Positions 13,524-21,385 of a DNA stretch of 28,593 bases are shown piece by piece (position 1 is the stretch's first letter; every line of letters begins with the position of its first letter). The stretch spans positions 1 to 28,593 of IMG/VR virus record IMGVR_UViG_3300035698_018527. One strand, written 5' to 3'. Source of the stretch: a virus. The position numbers and the translations under genes are program-made. The notes beneath the pieces are model-generated. The model searched no databases. It had not been told where the DNA came from and saw nothing but the letters and a program-made list of their open reading frames with translations.

Positions 13524-13596
13524 GGTGAGGAGTAGTTCACCTCACCATTGGTGCGCAGCGGAGTAGGATGCCCATTTCTCACTTCCGCTGCGCGCC
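13524..13596 (+). terminator. Two adjacent strong hairpins (double stem-loop)
   Basis: Stem 1: GGTGAGG (13524-13530) with CCTCACC (13540-13546), 9-nt loop. Stem 2: GGTGCGCAGCGGA (13550-13562) with TCCGCTGCGCGCC (13584-13596), 13 bp with one G-U pair and a 21-nt loop. They fill most of the 101-nt gap. No T-run follows, so this may be a Rho-independent-like stop, an RNase III site or a stability element for the SGNH gene transcript. Confidence 0.6.
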
Positions 13597-13617
13597 TCCA
13601 CTTGAAAGGAAAATGAC

Positions 13618-14199
13618 ATGTTCGCAATCGGAGACAGCATCGCAGCGGGATACAACGGCGAGACCAGGAAAGACAAAGATGGCTGGCCACAGCAGCTCGG
13701 GCTTGATGATAACCACGCCCTCGGCATATCGGGTAGTACGGCGGAAGAATGGGCCACTATATATGTTCCTATACTGAAGAAGGTAGTCCGCTCTGCGGTA
13801 CCCTCTGGAGAGCCTATCGTCATCTCTCTTGTGGGGAACGATTTCATAGCCGCGGTAGGTGATGGCATCCTCTCGGGGGGGGAGTCTACCCGCATGGTGG
13901 AAGCATACAAATCGGTGCTCCATCGACTGAGGCTCTGCCGGTGCTATATCATTCTTTACACGGATCCTACCTACGGAGCAGATCCTGAGATAGCGTGCCA
14001 AGTGCGCCTTCTCAGACAGTTGCTTATGGCCGTGCCTGACCGTCGAGCATTCCCAGCAGGTCTTTCTTGGTACGACTTAGATTCAATAATCGGATTCGAG
14101 CCAGGAATGATGGGTGATGACAAACTACACCCAAGCACCAAAGGCCACGAAGCGATCGCCAGACACATGGCATTCATGGGAATGACGGCAACATTCTGA
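13618..14199 (+). CDS. SGNH/GDSL family hydrolase
   Basis: A 193-aa protein with all four SGNH blocks: block I AIGDSIAAG with Ser7, block II GISGS (Gly36), block III VGND (Gly73-Asn74-Asp75), block V D168-K-L-H171 (GDDKLHP). The family cleaves ester bonds in carbohydrates, peptidoglycan O-acetyl groups or lipids. The start at 13618 is 7 nt after AAGGA. There is no signal peptide, so it would act inside the cell, on leaving it at lysis, or in the virion. Located after two membrane proteins and before packaging genes, it may help lysis or modify host surface sugars. Substrate unknown. Confidence 0.85.
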   Translation: MFAIGDSIAAGYNGETRKDKDGWPQQLGLDDNHALGISGSTAEEWATIYVPILKKVVRSAVPSGEPIVISLVGNDFIAAVGDGILSGGESTRMVEAYKSVLHRLRLCRCYIILYTDPTYGADPEIACQVRLLRQLLMAVPDRRAFPAGLSWYDLDSIIGFEPGMMGDDKLHPSTKGHEAIARHMAFMGMTATF

Positions 14200-14205
14200 T
14201 TCACA

Positions 14206-14269
14206 AACGTGCGGCGGCCCGCACCGGCTGCGGGCCGTGTTCTCCACACGGTACCAGCCGCCGCACGTT
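14206..14269 (+). other. Three-way-junction inverted repeat (T-shaped palindrome)
   Basis: AACGTGCGGCGG (14206-14217) pairs perfectly with CCGCCGCACGTT (14258-14269). Inside, CCCGCA (14218-14223) pairs with TGCGGG (14229-14234), and CCGTGT (14235-14240) pairs with ACACGG (14246-14251). The outer and two inner helices meet with no unpaired bases except TACCAG (14252-14257). The 64-nt element lies between the SGNH gene and the packaging genes. It could be a structured RNA, a terminator, or a DNA signal; nothing in the sequence decides. Confidence 0.85.
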
Positions 14270-14290
14270 GCGCTTTTAGATAGGGACAAT

Positions 14291-14539
14291 ATGGAAACAA
14301 TAGAAAAGTCATGGCAAGAGGCAAATAGCTGCAATCACATAGTTGGTTTTGCTGAAACCGGCCATGGTAACCGAATGGGAGAGGAAGACGTCCACGCTAG
14401 ACTCGTGTTAGCTGATGGGGCCAATAAAGAGAGGGTAGCAGCGGATCATTTCGAGGAGTTCGACTATTGCCCGCGGTGCGGTAAAAGCACGGAAGAAATT
14501 AGGCACGAGATCTACGTAGCCAAGGATACTTGTGGTTGA
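14291..14539 (+). CDS. Small zinc-site protein upstream of large terminase
   Basis: The frame is open from within the junction element, but ATG 14291, just after AGGGA, is the sensible start. The 82-aa protein carries C60xxC63 in YCPRCGKS and an earlier C14-x-H16 pair that may complete a metal site, with GHGNRMG between. No family is recognised. It overlaps the terminase gene by 8 nt, suggesting co-expression with packaging. Confidence 0.65.
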   Translation: METIEKSWQEANSCNHIVGFAETGHGNRMGEEDVHARLVLADGANKERVAADHFEEFDYCPRCGKSTEEIRHEIYVAKDTCG

Positions 14540-16085
14540 GAATTACACATCGGCAGAATACGCCCTTATGGGCGAGCACCTTGACAATCAATATTGGCGT
14601 CTCAATAATCTCTATTACATTCTAGACGAACACGGCCAGCGTGTCATTTTCAAGATGCGGCCGGTGCAAGAGTGGCTATTCTACAACATGACGTGGAGGC
14701 AGGTCATCCTCAAGGCCCGTCAGCTTGGTTTTACCACATTCGTCGACATACTCTTCCTCGATTTCATCCTGTTCAATGACAATCTACGTGCAGGCATCAT
14801 CGCCGACACCCGTCAGGATGCTGAGATCATCTTCCGAGATAAGGTTAAGTTTGCCTATGACAACCTTCCAGAATTCATCAAGATGCAACGCGTAGCCGAC
14901 CAGCGTACTGCTGGCGAGATTCTTCTCAGCAACAATAGCAGTATCAGGGTTAGTTCATCCCTTCGGTCAGCGACCGGCCAGCTGCTGCATGTCACTGAGT
15001 TCGGAAAACTCTCTGCCAAGTATCCGCAGAAGGCCCGCGAGATCATCACCGGCGCATTGCCCGCCATGCATAGAAACTCCTTAATCGTATTCGAAGGGAC
15101 TGCTGAAGGACGTGACGGTGCATTCTTCAACATGTGTGACGTAGCGCAGAAGCAGCATCTCACTGGTAAGCCGTTAAGTCGTCTGGATCTCAAGTACTTC
15201 TTCTTCCCTTGGTATCAGAACCCATCCTACACAGAAGACCCAACCCATGTAGACATCCCTGCCAGACTGAAAAAGTATTTCAAGAAGATACAGACAGAGA
15301 TTAACGTCAAGTTCACCCGCGGGCAAAAGGCGTGGTACACAAAGATAGAATGTGGTGCGACCGGTCTCGGGTCAGACATGTGGCGTGAGCATCCATCTAC
15401 TCCGGATGAAGCCTTCGCAGTCTCAGTCATCGGCGCCTACTATGACGAGGAGCTCAAGGCGGCTTATGGTGAGGGCCGCATAGATAAGTTCCCATTCAAC
15501 AAGAATTATCCAGTGCACACAGCATGGGACATCGGCGCTGAATGCACAGCAATATGGTTCTTCCAATTGATCAATGACATGATATTCCTGATCGATTACT
15601 ACGAGGACGTGGGCCCAGGCATGGGTCACTACGTCGAGGTGCTTGGCCGCCGGTCCCGAGAGCTCGGCTATAATTATGAACGCTACATAGGTCCGCACGA
15701 CCTGGGCAACGAAGAATGGGGAGTAAGCAAGACAAGGATAGAGACGGCCCGCGAGACCTACGGTATCAACTTTGAAGTACTACACCGCTATGGCCTTGCC
15801 GATGGCATCGAGGCAGCCAAGCAAGTACTGCCACATTGTTTCTTCGATTCTGAGAACTGCGTCCAGATGGTAGAGCGCAACGAGGACTTCCCGCGGCAGG
15901 CTGTTGGCCTTGCATCCCTGGAGAGTTACCGCAAGAAGTGGAGCCCTGCAGGCGACTGGATGAACAAACCACTCCACGACTGGGCAAGCCACGGCGCCGA
16001 CGCCTTCCGCTACATGGCCCTAGCGATCGGACTTGAGCGTACAGGTATGCTTACGAATTCACTTGTAAAACGATGTCGGCTCTGA
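14532..16085 (+). CDS. terL: Terminase large subunit
   Basis: A 517-aa packaging ATPase/nuclease. The Walker A variant K61-ARQLGFTT lies at 61-69, the acidic Walker B region HVTEFGKL at 153-160, and coupling motif FEGTAEG at about 188-194. The C-terminal RNase H-like nuclease shows D333 (AWDIG), a second acidic segment FLIDYYED at about 352-359, GPHDL at 387-391, and HDWASHGADAFRY at 482-494 with D490. It pumps DNA into the procapsid and cuts it. The first codon is GTG 14532 (ATG 14568 is an alternative). Its stop overlaps the open frame of the next gene. Confidence 0.95.
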   Translation: MVENYTSAEYALMGEHLDNQYWRLNNLYYILDEHGQRVIFKMRPVQEWLFYNMTWRQVILKARQLGFTTFVDILFLDFILFNDNLRAGIIADTRQDAEIIFRDKVKFAYDNLPEFIKMQRVADQRTAGEILLSNNSSIRVSSSLRSATGQLLHVTEFGKLSAKYPQKAREIITGALPAMHRNSLIVFEGTAEGRDGAFFNMCDVAQKQHLTGKPLSRLDLKYFFFPWYQNPSYTEDPTHVDIPARLKKYFKKIQTEINVKFTRGQKAWYTKIECGATGLGSDMWREHPSTPDEAFAVSVIGAYYDEELKAAYGEGRIDKFPFNKNYPVHTAWDIGAECTAIWFFQLINDMIFLIDYYEDVGPGMGHYVEVLGRRSRELGYNYERYIGPHDLGNEEWGVSKTRIETARETYGINFEVLHRYGLADGIEAAKQVLPHCFFDSENCVQMVERNEDFPRQAVGLASLESYRKKWSPAGDWMNKPLHDWASHGADAFRYMALAIGLERTGMLTNSLVKRCRL

Positions 16086-16129
16086 TATTGATAGCCACCT
16101 TGATTGCTGACATGACATTAGGAGGGAAC

Positions 16130-16540
16130 ATGGCAGAAGATCCACACAAGACATGGGGCACTATAAATATCAATCCTGAACCAGCGGTTCAGACCCGCAT
16201 GGACTACGATCCCGTTACCGGTAAGTCTCTATCTGACCTGCAGGACTCAATGACCGATGATCCAATAGACGGCATCATGGAGATGTTCTTCCAGTGCCGC
16301 CGCGAGGTCCGAGACGCACTAGGTTCCGACTATGCTACCGGTACACATATGGCGCGCCAGTCGATCGCTACGACCATGATAGACACTGGCAAGTCGATCT
16401 TCGGTGCAATGACTGAGCTCTATAAAGCCCTGCTAATCCAATCCGAGCGTGACCCACGGTGCACAGCCACCATGGGCCTTGTAATTTCTGCTGGGCTGGA
16501 CATGATAGACGAAGAGATGAGCAAAAAAGAGGGACCATAA
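16130..16540 (+). CDS. Hypothetical head-region protein, 136 aa
   Basis: ATG 16130 is chosen over the earlier open frame (16073) because GGAGGG lies 4-9 nt upstream. The protein is helical with many Met (DPIDGIMEMFFQCRREVRDAL, ATTMIDTGKSIFGAMTELYKALLIQ, split). No family is recognised. Its place between terminase and portal suggests a packaging or head factor. Confidence 0.65.
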   Translation: MAEDPHKTWGTININPEPAVQTRMDYDPVTGKSLSDLQDSMTDDPIDGIMEMFFQCRREVRDALGSDYATGTHMARQSIATTMIDTGKSIFGAMTELYKALLIQSERDPRCTATMGLVISAGLDMIDEEMSKKEGP

Positions 16541-16905
16541 TGACAGATAAACCGCGAGAGAAGATAGTAGCTTTCAGGATTAGCACCGGTGCGGCCGTCA
16601 TAGGCGCGATAATGGAAACCGAGGAGGAGTCTGACTCAGAGGTATTTGAAGTTGTAGACCCATTCTGCTACACCGTGAAGCAGGAAGGCCAACCAAAAGG
16701 TGACCAAATAGCATGGCGCATTACCATGGATCCGATCATTCCAATGGGGGGCGCCGGTCAGGTAGCTACCTTTGACAGTCTCCATGTCTTGTGTCACCTA
16801 CCTATGCCACACCCTGAAATCATCAACGACTGGAGCCGTCGTACCGGCCGCAACACGATTCAGATTGCAACGGACTTGGCGGTATCGCCTCCTTCGCCGA
16901 ATTGA
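16540..16905 (+). CDS. Sm-like beta-rich phage protein
   Basis: The ATG at 16540 overlaps the previous stop (TAATG). The first half of the 121-aa protein (EKIVAFRISTGAAVIGAIMETEEES, split here) resembles the strand pattern of Sm-like phage proteins, in which a F-R-x-S-T-G-x-x-V-I-G motif begins the fold; then EVFEVVDPFCYTV. The homology is from pattern recognition. Such proteins occur near portal and capsid genes; the function is unknown. Confidence 0.6.
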   Translation: MTDKPREKIVAFRISTGAAVIGAIMETEEESDSEVFEVVDPFCYTVKQEGQPKGDQIAWRITMDPIIPMGGAGQVATFDSLHVLCHLPMPHPEIINDWSRRTGRNTIQIATDLAVSPPSPN

Positions 16906-16906
16906 T

Positions 16907-17593
16907 ATGACTGCTACGGCATCTACCAAAACTCATAAACTAACAAGGGCCAACTTGGTAGAGGGTCCGAGCGCCTGCTACGCCAACCTAACGCGTAAGA
17001 CTTCAACACTCCACTTCGCCGACATGACCCACGCAGAGTTCCAGATGCGTGGCGGGATACTCTGGCCGCGGCGCTATGGTACTGATCAGCCCAAGGTAAC
17101 AGGATTCGCTGTCCTCTTAGGTCTTGACATACACACAAAGATCCTGTATGTATTCGAAAGTAATGAGTTTTCGTGCATAGACCATGTGGTAGGAGAAGAA
17201 GGTGTAATTGAGTTCACCGGCCTATCTTCATGGATTAACAAGTGCTGGCAGCGTTATTTTGCTAGAGATTTCTTCTGGCATCAGGACGAAGAGACCCATA
17301 AGAAGTACCGATTGCAGGTATCGCGCTCTAAGATGATCGAGCCGAAACCCCGATTTACAGAGGTCCATTGGCAGCAGGATGAACAAGCCCTACAATGTCT
17401 TTGGGAGCAGTCGACATTGCAGAGGCTCTTCTGGGAAGAAGGAACAGAGCTTGATCGGCAAGCCGACACCCAGGGGACATCCTTTCAGAAAGAGACGCTT
17501 CCAGCAGTGCACGCGCTAATGACGGCAGTTACGGGTTTCTCACGATTCCCATATAGGATCAAAAACGAGGACAACTCCTCGTATGAAAGGTAA
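16907..17593 (+). CDS. Hypothetical head-region protein, 228 aa
   Basis: The frame is open from 16772, but the ATG at 16907, just past the previous stop, makes the 228-aa protein reasonable. It is rich in Trp and His (NKCWQRYFARDFFWHQDEE) and contains a mixed central fold (VLLGLDIHTKILYVFESNEF). No motif identifies it. Because it lies between terminase and portal, it may be a virion or DNA-packaging accessory factor. Confidence 0.6.
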   Translation: MTATASTKTHKLTRANLVEGPSACYANLTRKTSTLHFADMTHAEFQMRGGILWPRRYGTDQPKVTGFAVLLGLDIHTKILYVFESNEFSCIDHVVGEEGVIEFTGLSSWINKCWQRYFARDFFWHQDEETHKKYRLQVSRSKMIEPKPRFTEVHWQQDEQALQCLWEQSTLQRLFWEEGTELDRQADTQGTSFQKETLPAVHALMTAVTGFSRFPYRIKNEDNSSYER

Positions 17594-17599
17594 GAGACT

Positions 17600-17971
17600 A
17601 TGCCCAAGAAACTCGCCGACATGCAACTGCCCAAGGGCGCATCTGAATATGGATTTCCGGAAGAGGCAGTCACAAGTTCCGAGAAGAAGAAGGAAAAGAA
17701 CGAGCCTAAATTCCCACATGGTCTCCGGATAGAACTCAATAGGCGAGAGATTGACAAGATCCATGGCCTCAATGACGTCAAGCCTGGAGACATGGTCAAC
17801 ATCATCGGCATGGCCAAAGTGATCAACGTCCGCACCAACGATAAGCCTAACGACAAGGGAACCAAGGAAATGACACTTCAGCTCCAGAAATTGGATGCAG
17901 CTCTCGATGGTGACGCTGAATTCTCCCGAGCTTTTGACGAAGCCACCAAGATCAATAAGACAAAGAAATAG
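17600..17971 (+). CDS. Capsid-staple-like protein
   Basis: A 123-aa protein with a low-complexity N terminus (LPKGASEYG, KKKEKNE) and a conserved core from about 37: KFPHGLRIELNRREIDKI, then GDMVNIIGMAKVINVR. The pattern of FPxGLRI-x-L...G-D-x-V-x-x-x-G resembles small phage proteins described as capsid staples, which reinforce mature capsids. The relation is from memory and needs a profile search. Position right before the portal supports a head role. Confidence 0.6.
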   Translation: MPKKLADMQLPKGASEYGFPEEAVTSSEKKKEKNEPKFPHGLRIELNRREIDKIHGLNDVKPGDMVNIIGMAKVINVRTNDKPNDKGTKEMTLQLQKLDAALDGDAEFSRAFDEATKINKTKK

Positions 17972-17981
17972 GTAATTCCTT

Positions 17982-20051
17982 ATGGCAGGAGAAGCAAACC
18001 AAACGCAGGGATCCAGTTCCCTTGCGAGCTTCGTCGTCACTCAGCACAAGTTCTGGGCGCGCCAGCGCGAGAAGATAGAACTCAAATGGAATCGTAACCG
18101 TAACTACTTCATGCAGGAAGCGGGCGATGAATGGAAAATAGGCGAGGGTGAGAAGTGGCGATCCAAAGCATTCCCATCCCATACCCGCGATAACATCATC
18201 GCAGCCCTAGCATTAGTACTCGATGCAGTACTGCAGGGCGGACGCATTCCTTTCGAGCTGCAGCCGGATCCGGATACGAGATCCACACAGCAAGATCTTG
18301 ACAACAAACAAAAAGAAATCATTGATGACGCTATCGATGAGATGGATAAACTCATCGAGGGGCAACTCGCCGACAGTCATGCCGATCGAGCCTTCGGTCT
18401 TAACGTCCTATCCGGTGCCGTCTACGGCGAGACCCTAGCCAAGACCCCACTGCTCACGACCATTAAGAAGGGTTGGCAGGAAGATACGATCGAAGGTGTT
18501 GAAGATACCAGCACCATTCCAGATTCCATGAAGACCTTTAGTCGATGGGTACGCTCGTCCGTAGCACTTGGTTGGCAATATGTATCCGTCTGGAACGTCT
18601 TCCGCGACTTAGAAGAGGATGACCCGCGCAAAGGTGCAGGATTCATCCATCGTGTATTCATGTCTCCCTGGGAACTACGTCAGAAGTTCGATGAACCATT
18701 CTTCATTCCAGGTGCCATCAACAAGGTGATCCAAGAGTCTGAAGCAGGAATTGGTACCAGTGGTAGCAATCAGACACTGAAAGATCCGGAAGGCGGACAA
18801 CGCTCTATATCTCCTGGCCAACGAGACATCCAGCATCGCAAGAAGAAGATTATCTATCGCGAGTTCTGGGGCCGCGCACCAATCAAGAGAGTAGAAGACT
18901 TTGAAACTCGACTGCGTAAGCTGGTAGAGAGCGGCGCCGATGTCAATAACTTTGAAGACCTGGGCATTGAAGGGACGGCCGTCGATCCACTTACCGCTCC
19001 AGAAGACGAGGACGGCAGAGATGTCGAGATTATGTGCGTAGTCGCTGACCGGCACGTAATACGCTTCTCCCGCTCCGACCAAGACCTGCGCCCGATCTAC
19101 CGCGGCATATGGGAAGAGAACCTTGATGAGCCGCACGGTCGTAGTGTTGCCGACAATACAGAAGACGAGCAACGCACACTGATAGGCGCTTACAGATGCT
19201 TTGAAGATACCAGCAAACTATCCAGCGTATTCATGATCGCCATTAAAGAGGCACTGCTGGAGAACCCCGAAGATATCAACAAGGGGATCCAGTCTGGATT
19301 CCTGAAACTCCTAGTGAGTGACGACGTCGACGACGCTCGCCGCGCAGTACAGCAGCTTGGCATGGAGAATTCAGGACAGAACGTGTTGAAGCTTGTTGAG
19401 CTCGTCGAGAAGCGACACGAGGAAGCGGGCAAGATCCCTCGCATCAACCGCGGCTTCCAACCCGAGCAGGCAACGACCACAGCTTTTGCAATAGCACAGC
19501 AGCTCGAGAAGTCCAGCAAGTATATCGGATCAGTCATCCGTAATTACGATGAAGGACTGATCGAGCCTATCATCACGTCGATGTACGACTACAACATGGA
19601 AGACCCGACAGTCACGAGGGGCAAGGGCAACTACACTGTCAAGGCCGCTGGCTACAGTTCCTTCCAGAACCGTATCCAACGCGTGCAGCGTCTGGAGATC
19701 CTCCTACGATTGATCCTTTCCGATGAGGACGTAAAAGCTCGCTACAAGATCAATGAGTTCATCAAAGAGATCGGCCATGCTATCGATGTAGATACCAAGA
19801 GCTTCGAGAAATCGAACGAAGAGCTTGAGGCCGAGCAGCAACTATTTGCACAGCAGCAGGCAGAAGCCGCTGAAATAGCCAAGCGCAGCGAAGAGTCTAA
19901 CACCGAAAAGAACCTCGCATCGGCAGCAGACAGCCGGTCCAAGGCCGTTACCCGCGCAGCAGAAGCAGAGTTGAAGGCTCAGGAGCAGGAGAAACTGGAT
20001 AACAATCAGACCCTCCTCGATGGAGATCTTGAAGGCGGGGCAGGAGTATAA
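17982..20051 (+). CDS. Portal protein
   Basis: A 689-aa portal, the dodecameric ring at one capsid vertex through which DNA moves. It starts RQREKIELKWNRNRNYF and continues with HTRDNIIAALALVLDAVL (about 64-81), typical of large podovirus-type portals, followed by the stem and wing regions and a long coiled-coil-like C terminus rich in Gln, Glu and Ala (about 610-670). No enzyme motif is expected. It stands in the standard order terminase, portal, scaffold, capsid. The ribosome site (TAGGTAA) is weak. Confidence 0.85.
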   Translation: MAGEANQTQGSSSLASFVVTQHKFWARQREKIELKWNRNRNYFMQEAGDEWKIGEGEKWRSKAFPSHTRDNIIAALALVLDAVLQGGRIPFELQPDPDTRSTQQDLDNKQKEIIDDAIDEMDKLIEGQLADSHADRAFGLNVLSGAVYGETLAKTPLLTTIKKGWQEDTIEGVEDTSTIPDSMKTFSRWVRSSVALGWQYVSVWNVFRDLEEDDPRKGAGFIHRVFMSPWELRQKFDEPFFIPGAINKVIQESEAGIGTSGSNQTLKDPEGGQRSISPGQRDIQHRKKKIIYREFWGRAPIKRVEDFETRLRKLVESGADVNNFEDLGIEGTAVDPLTAPEDEDGRDVEIMCVVADRHVIRFSRSDQDLRPIYRGIWEENLDEPHGRSVADNTEDEQRTLIGAYRCFEDTSKLSSVFMIAIKEALLENPEDINKGIQSGFLKLLVSDDVDDARRAVQQLGMENSGQNVLKLVELVEKRHEEAGKIPRINRGFQPEQATTTAFAIAQQLEKSSKYIGSVIRNYDEGLIEPIITSMYDYNMEDPTVTRGKGNYTVKAAGYSSFQNRIQRVQRLEILLRLILSDEDVKARYKINEFIKEIGHAIDVDTKSFEKSNEELEAEQQLFAQQQAEAAEIAKRSEESNTEKNLASAADSRSKAVTRAAEAELKAQEQEKLDNNQTLLDGDLEGGAGV

Positions 20052-20338
20052 TGGCAAACAACCTTTCCAAGCATTTAGATAGTGAGCCCAGCGAACGGGA
20101 AGTCCAGGTAGCGAGCATAATGCAAGCTCCAGAGGAATCATCTACCCAGGCGCTATTGTCTATCGCCAAGAAGATGCGAGACGACGAAGATCGACAATTT
20201 CGACTCCATCCCAAAATTGATGTTGACATTACCAACGATTTCAGATATAGGTTGGGAGTGATCGAAGGAATGGATAGAATTTTACGCTTGCCACAGGAAG
20301 CACAAGATCTATATCAAAAAGCACAATCCAAGGAGTAA
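20051..20338 (+). CDS. Conserved small phage protein after the portal
   Basis: A 95-aa protein starting in a TAATG overlap with the portal. It ends in NDFRYRLGVIEGMDRILRLPQEAQDLY, a motif I recall in short proteins encoded next to portal genes in many phages. It is probably a head or connector accessory factor; the actual role is unknown. Mostly helical, acidic and basic patches alternate. Confidence 0.7.
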   Translation: MANNLSKHLDSEPSEREVQVASIMQAPEESSTQALLSIAKKMRDDEDRQFRLHPKIDVDITNDFRYRLGVIEGMDRILRLPQEAQDLYQKAQSKE

Positions 20339-20342
20339 CCCC

Positions 20343-20969
20343 ATGAAAAAGACAGCCTCATTCTTGTTCGCCATAATGTTCATTGTATTATTCATGCTTC
20401 CGGCATCGATGCTGGCCGACGTCATGTCGCGACCTCTGGTTATGCGTGATAGACTCGTTATCGATACCGGCGGATCATTTGTAATAGGGACCGTTACGAT
20501 GACGGCTTCGTCCGCAGAGCTCAATCTATTGGATGGCGCCACCGTAACCTCCGCAGAGATTAACCGTCTCGATGAAAGCGCGATGACCGGCGACGGCAAG
20601 TTCGCTCCTTTCTTCATGAAAGGTTCCTATACATTCACGGACGCTATCACAAACTTGTCTCACCAGTCTCTAGGCGTGGCAGTTCCTAATAACTTCATCA
20701 TCCAGGCTGCCGTCCTCGATATTGGCACCGCAATGGTAGGTACAGGTAATACTGGAACCTTAGCCATAGCTGTCACCGGTGCTGCAGACATCATGGCCGC
20801 CATAGATGCCGATACGCTTGGCTCTACCCATACCAACTCGATGATCCCATTATATGGTGATCCAGCCACATGGATAAAGACCACCTCTGCCAGCAATGTG
20901 ACGATTAGTACTGTCGGCGTCACTCAAGGAGTTATCAACGTGACGATCCTTGGCATCCCTGGTAACTAG
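20343..20969 (+). CDS. Putative head fibre/decoration protein with signal peptide
   Basis: A 208-aa protein. The N terminus MKKTASFLFA plus a hydrophobic core (FIVLFMLPA) and possible cleavage after SMLA (residue 25) is a Sec-type signal, unusual in a virion protein. Residues 54-77 hold the fibre motif TASSAELNLLDGA...TSAEINRLDES, known from phage fibres and capsid decorations. The rest is Gly, Thr and Ala rich and likely beta-structured. Located between portal and scaffold, it may be a head fibre, comparable with phi29-type head fibres. AAGGAG gives a strong ribosome site. Confidence 0.65.
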   Translation: MKKTASFLFAIMFIVLFMLPASMLADVMSRPLVMRDRLVIDTGGSFVIGTVTMTASSAELNLLDGATVTSAEINRLDESAMTGDGKFAPFFMKGSYTFTDAITNLSHQSLGVAVPNNFIIQAAVLDIGTAMVGTGNTGTLAIAVTGAADIMAAIDADTLGSTHTNSMIPLYGDPATWIKTTSASNVTISTVGVTQGVINVTILGIPGN

Positions 20970-21012
20970 AGATTTGATAATCGGCCATTTGTGCCGCGAG
21001 AGGAACAATACT

Positions 21013-21348
21013 ATGAGCGATAAAGACCAAGAAGCTAAGACCAACGAAGAGACTACTGACTGTACCGCCGGTCAGCCCGCGACCGACGAGCAACCTGCAG
21101 CCGACGAAGGGACCAAAGAAGCCACTCCATGTCGTCCTCGTGGCCAGAACGTTCCTCCTCCTGAGCCAGGAGAGTATCCGTTCAAGACTTTGTATGAAGA
21201 TGAGAAATTTAAGATCGAGGCGATGAACGTCCGACAGGGCGGCGTCTTGATTCGTGAAGAGGTAATCGGAGGGTCATCTTCCATAGCCTACATGGAACGT
21301 GGCCAACTCAGCGACACCAAGCCGTATGAGCTCAGAGGTGAACACTAG
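21013..21348 (+). CDS. Hypothetical acidic phage protein, 111 aa
   Basis: ATG 21013 (after GAGAGGAAC) is chosen, since the frame upstream to 20950 lacks a ribosome site. The first half is disordered, rich in Glu, Thr, Ala and Pro (EAKTNEETTDCTAGQPATDEQ), and the second half contains strands (FKIEAMNVRQGGVLIREEVIGG, split). No family is recognised. It could be a capsid-assembly or decoration protein. Confidence 0.65.
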   Translation: MSDKDQEAKTNEETTDCTAGQPATDEQPAADEGTKEATPCRPRGQNVPPPEPGEYPFKTLYEDEKFKIEAMNVRQGGVLIREEVIGGSSSIAYMERGQLSDTKPYELRGEH

Positions 21349-21385
21349 ACTAGCTGATTAGAGATATCTTTCCACAGGAGTATTT

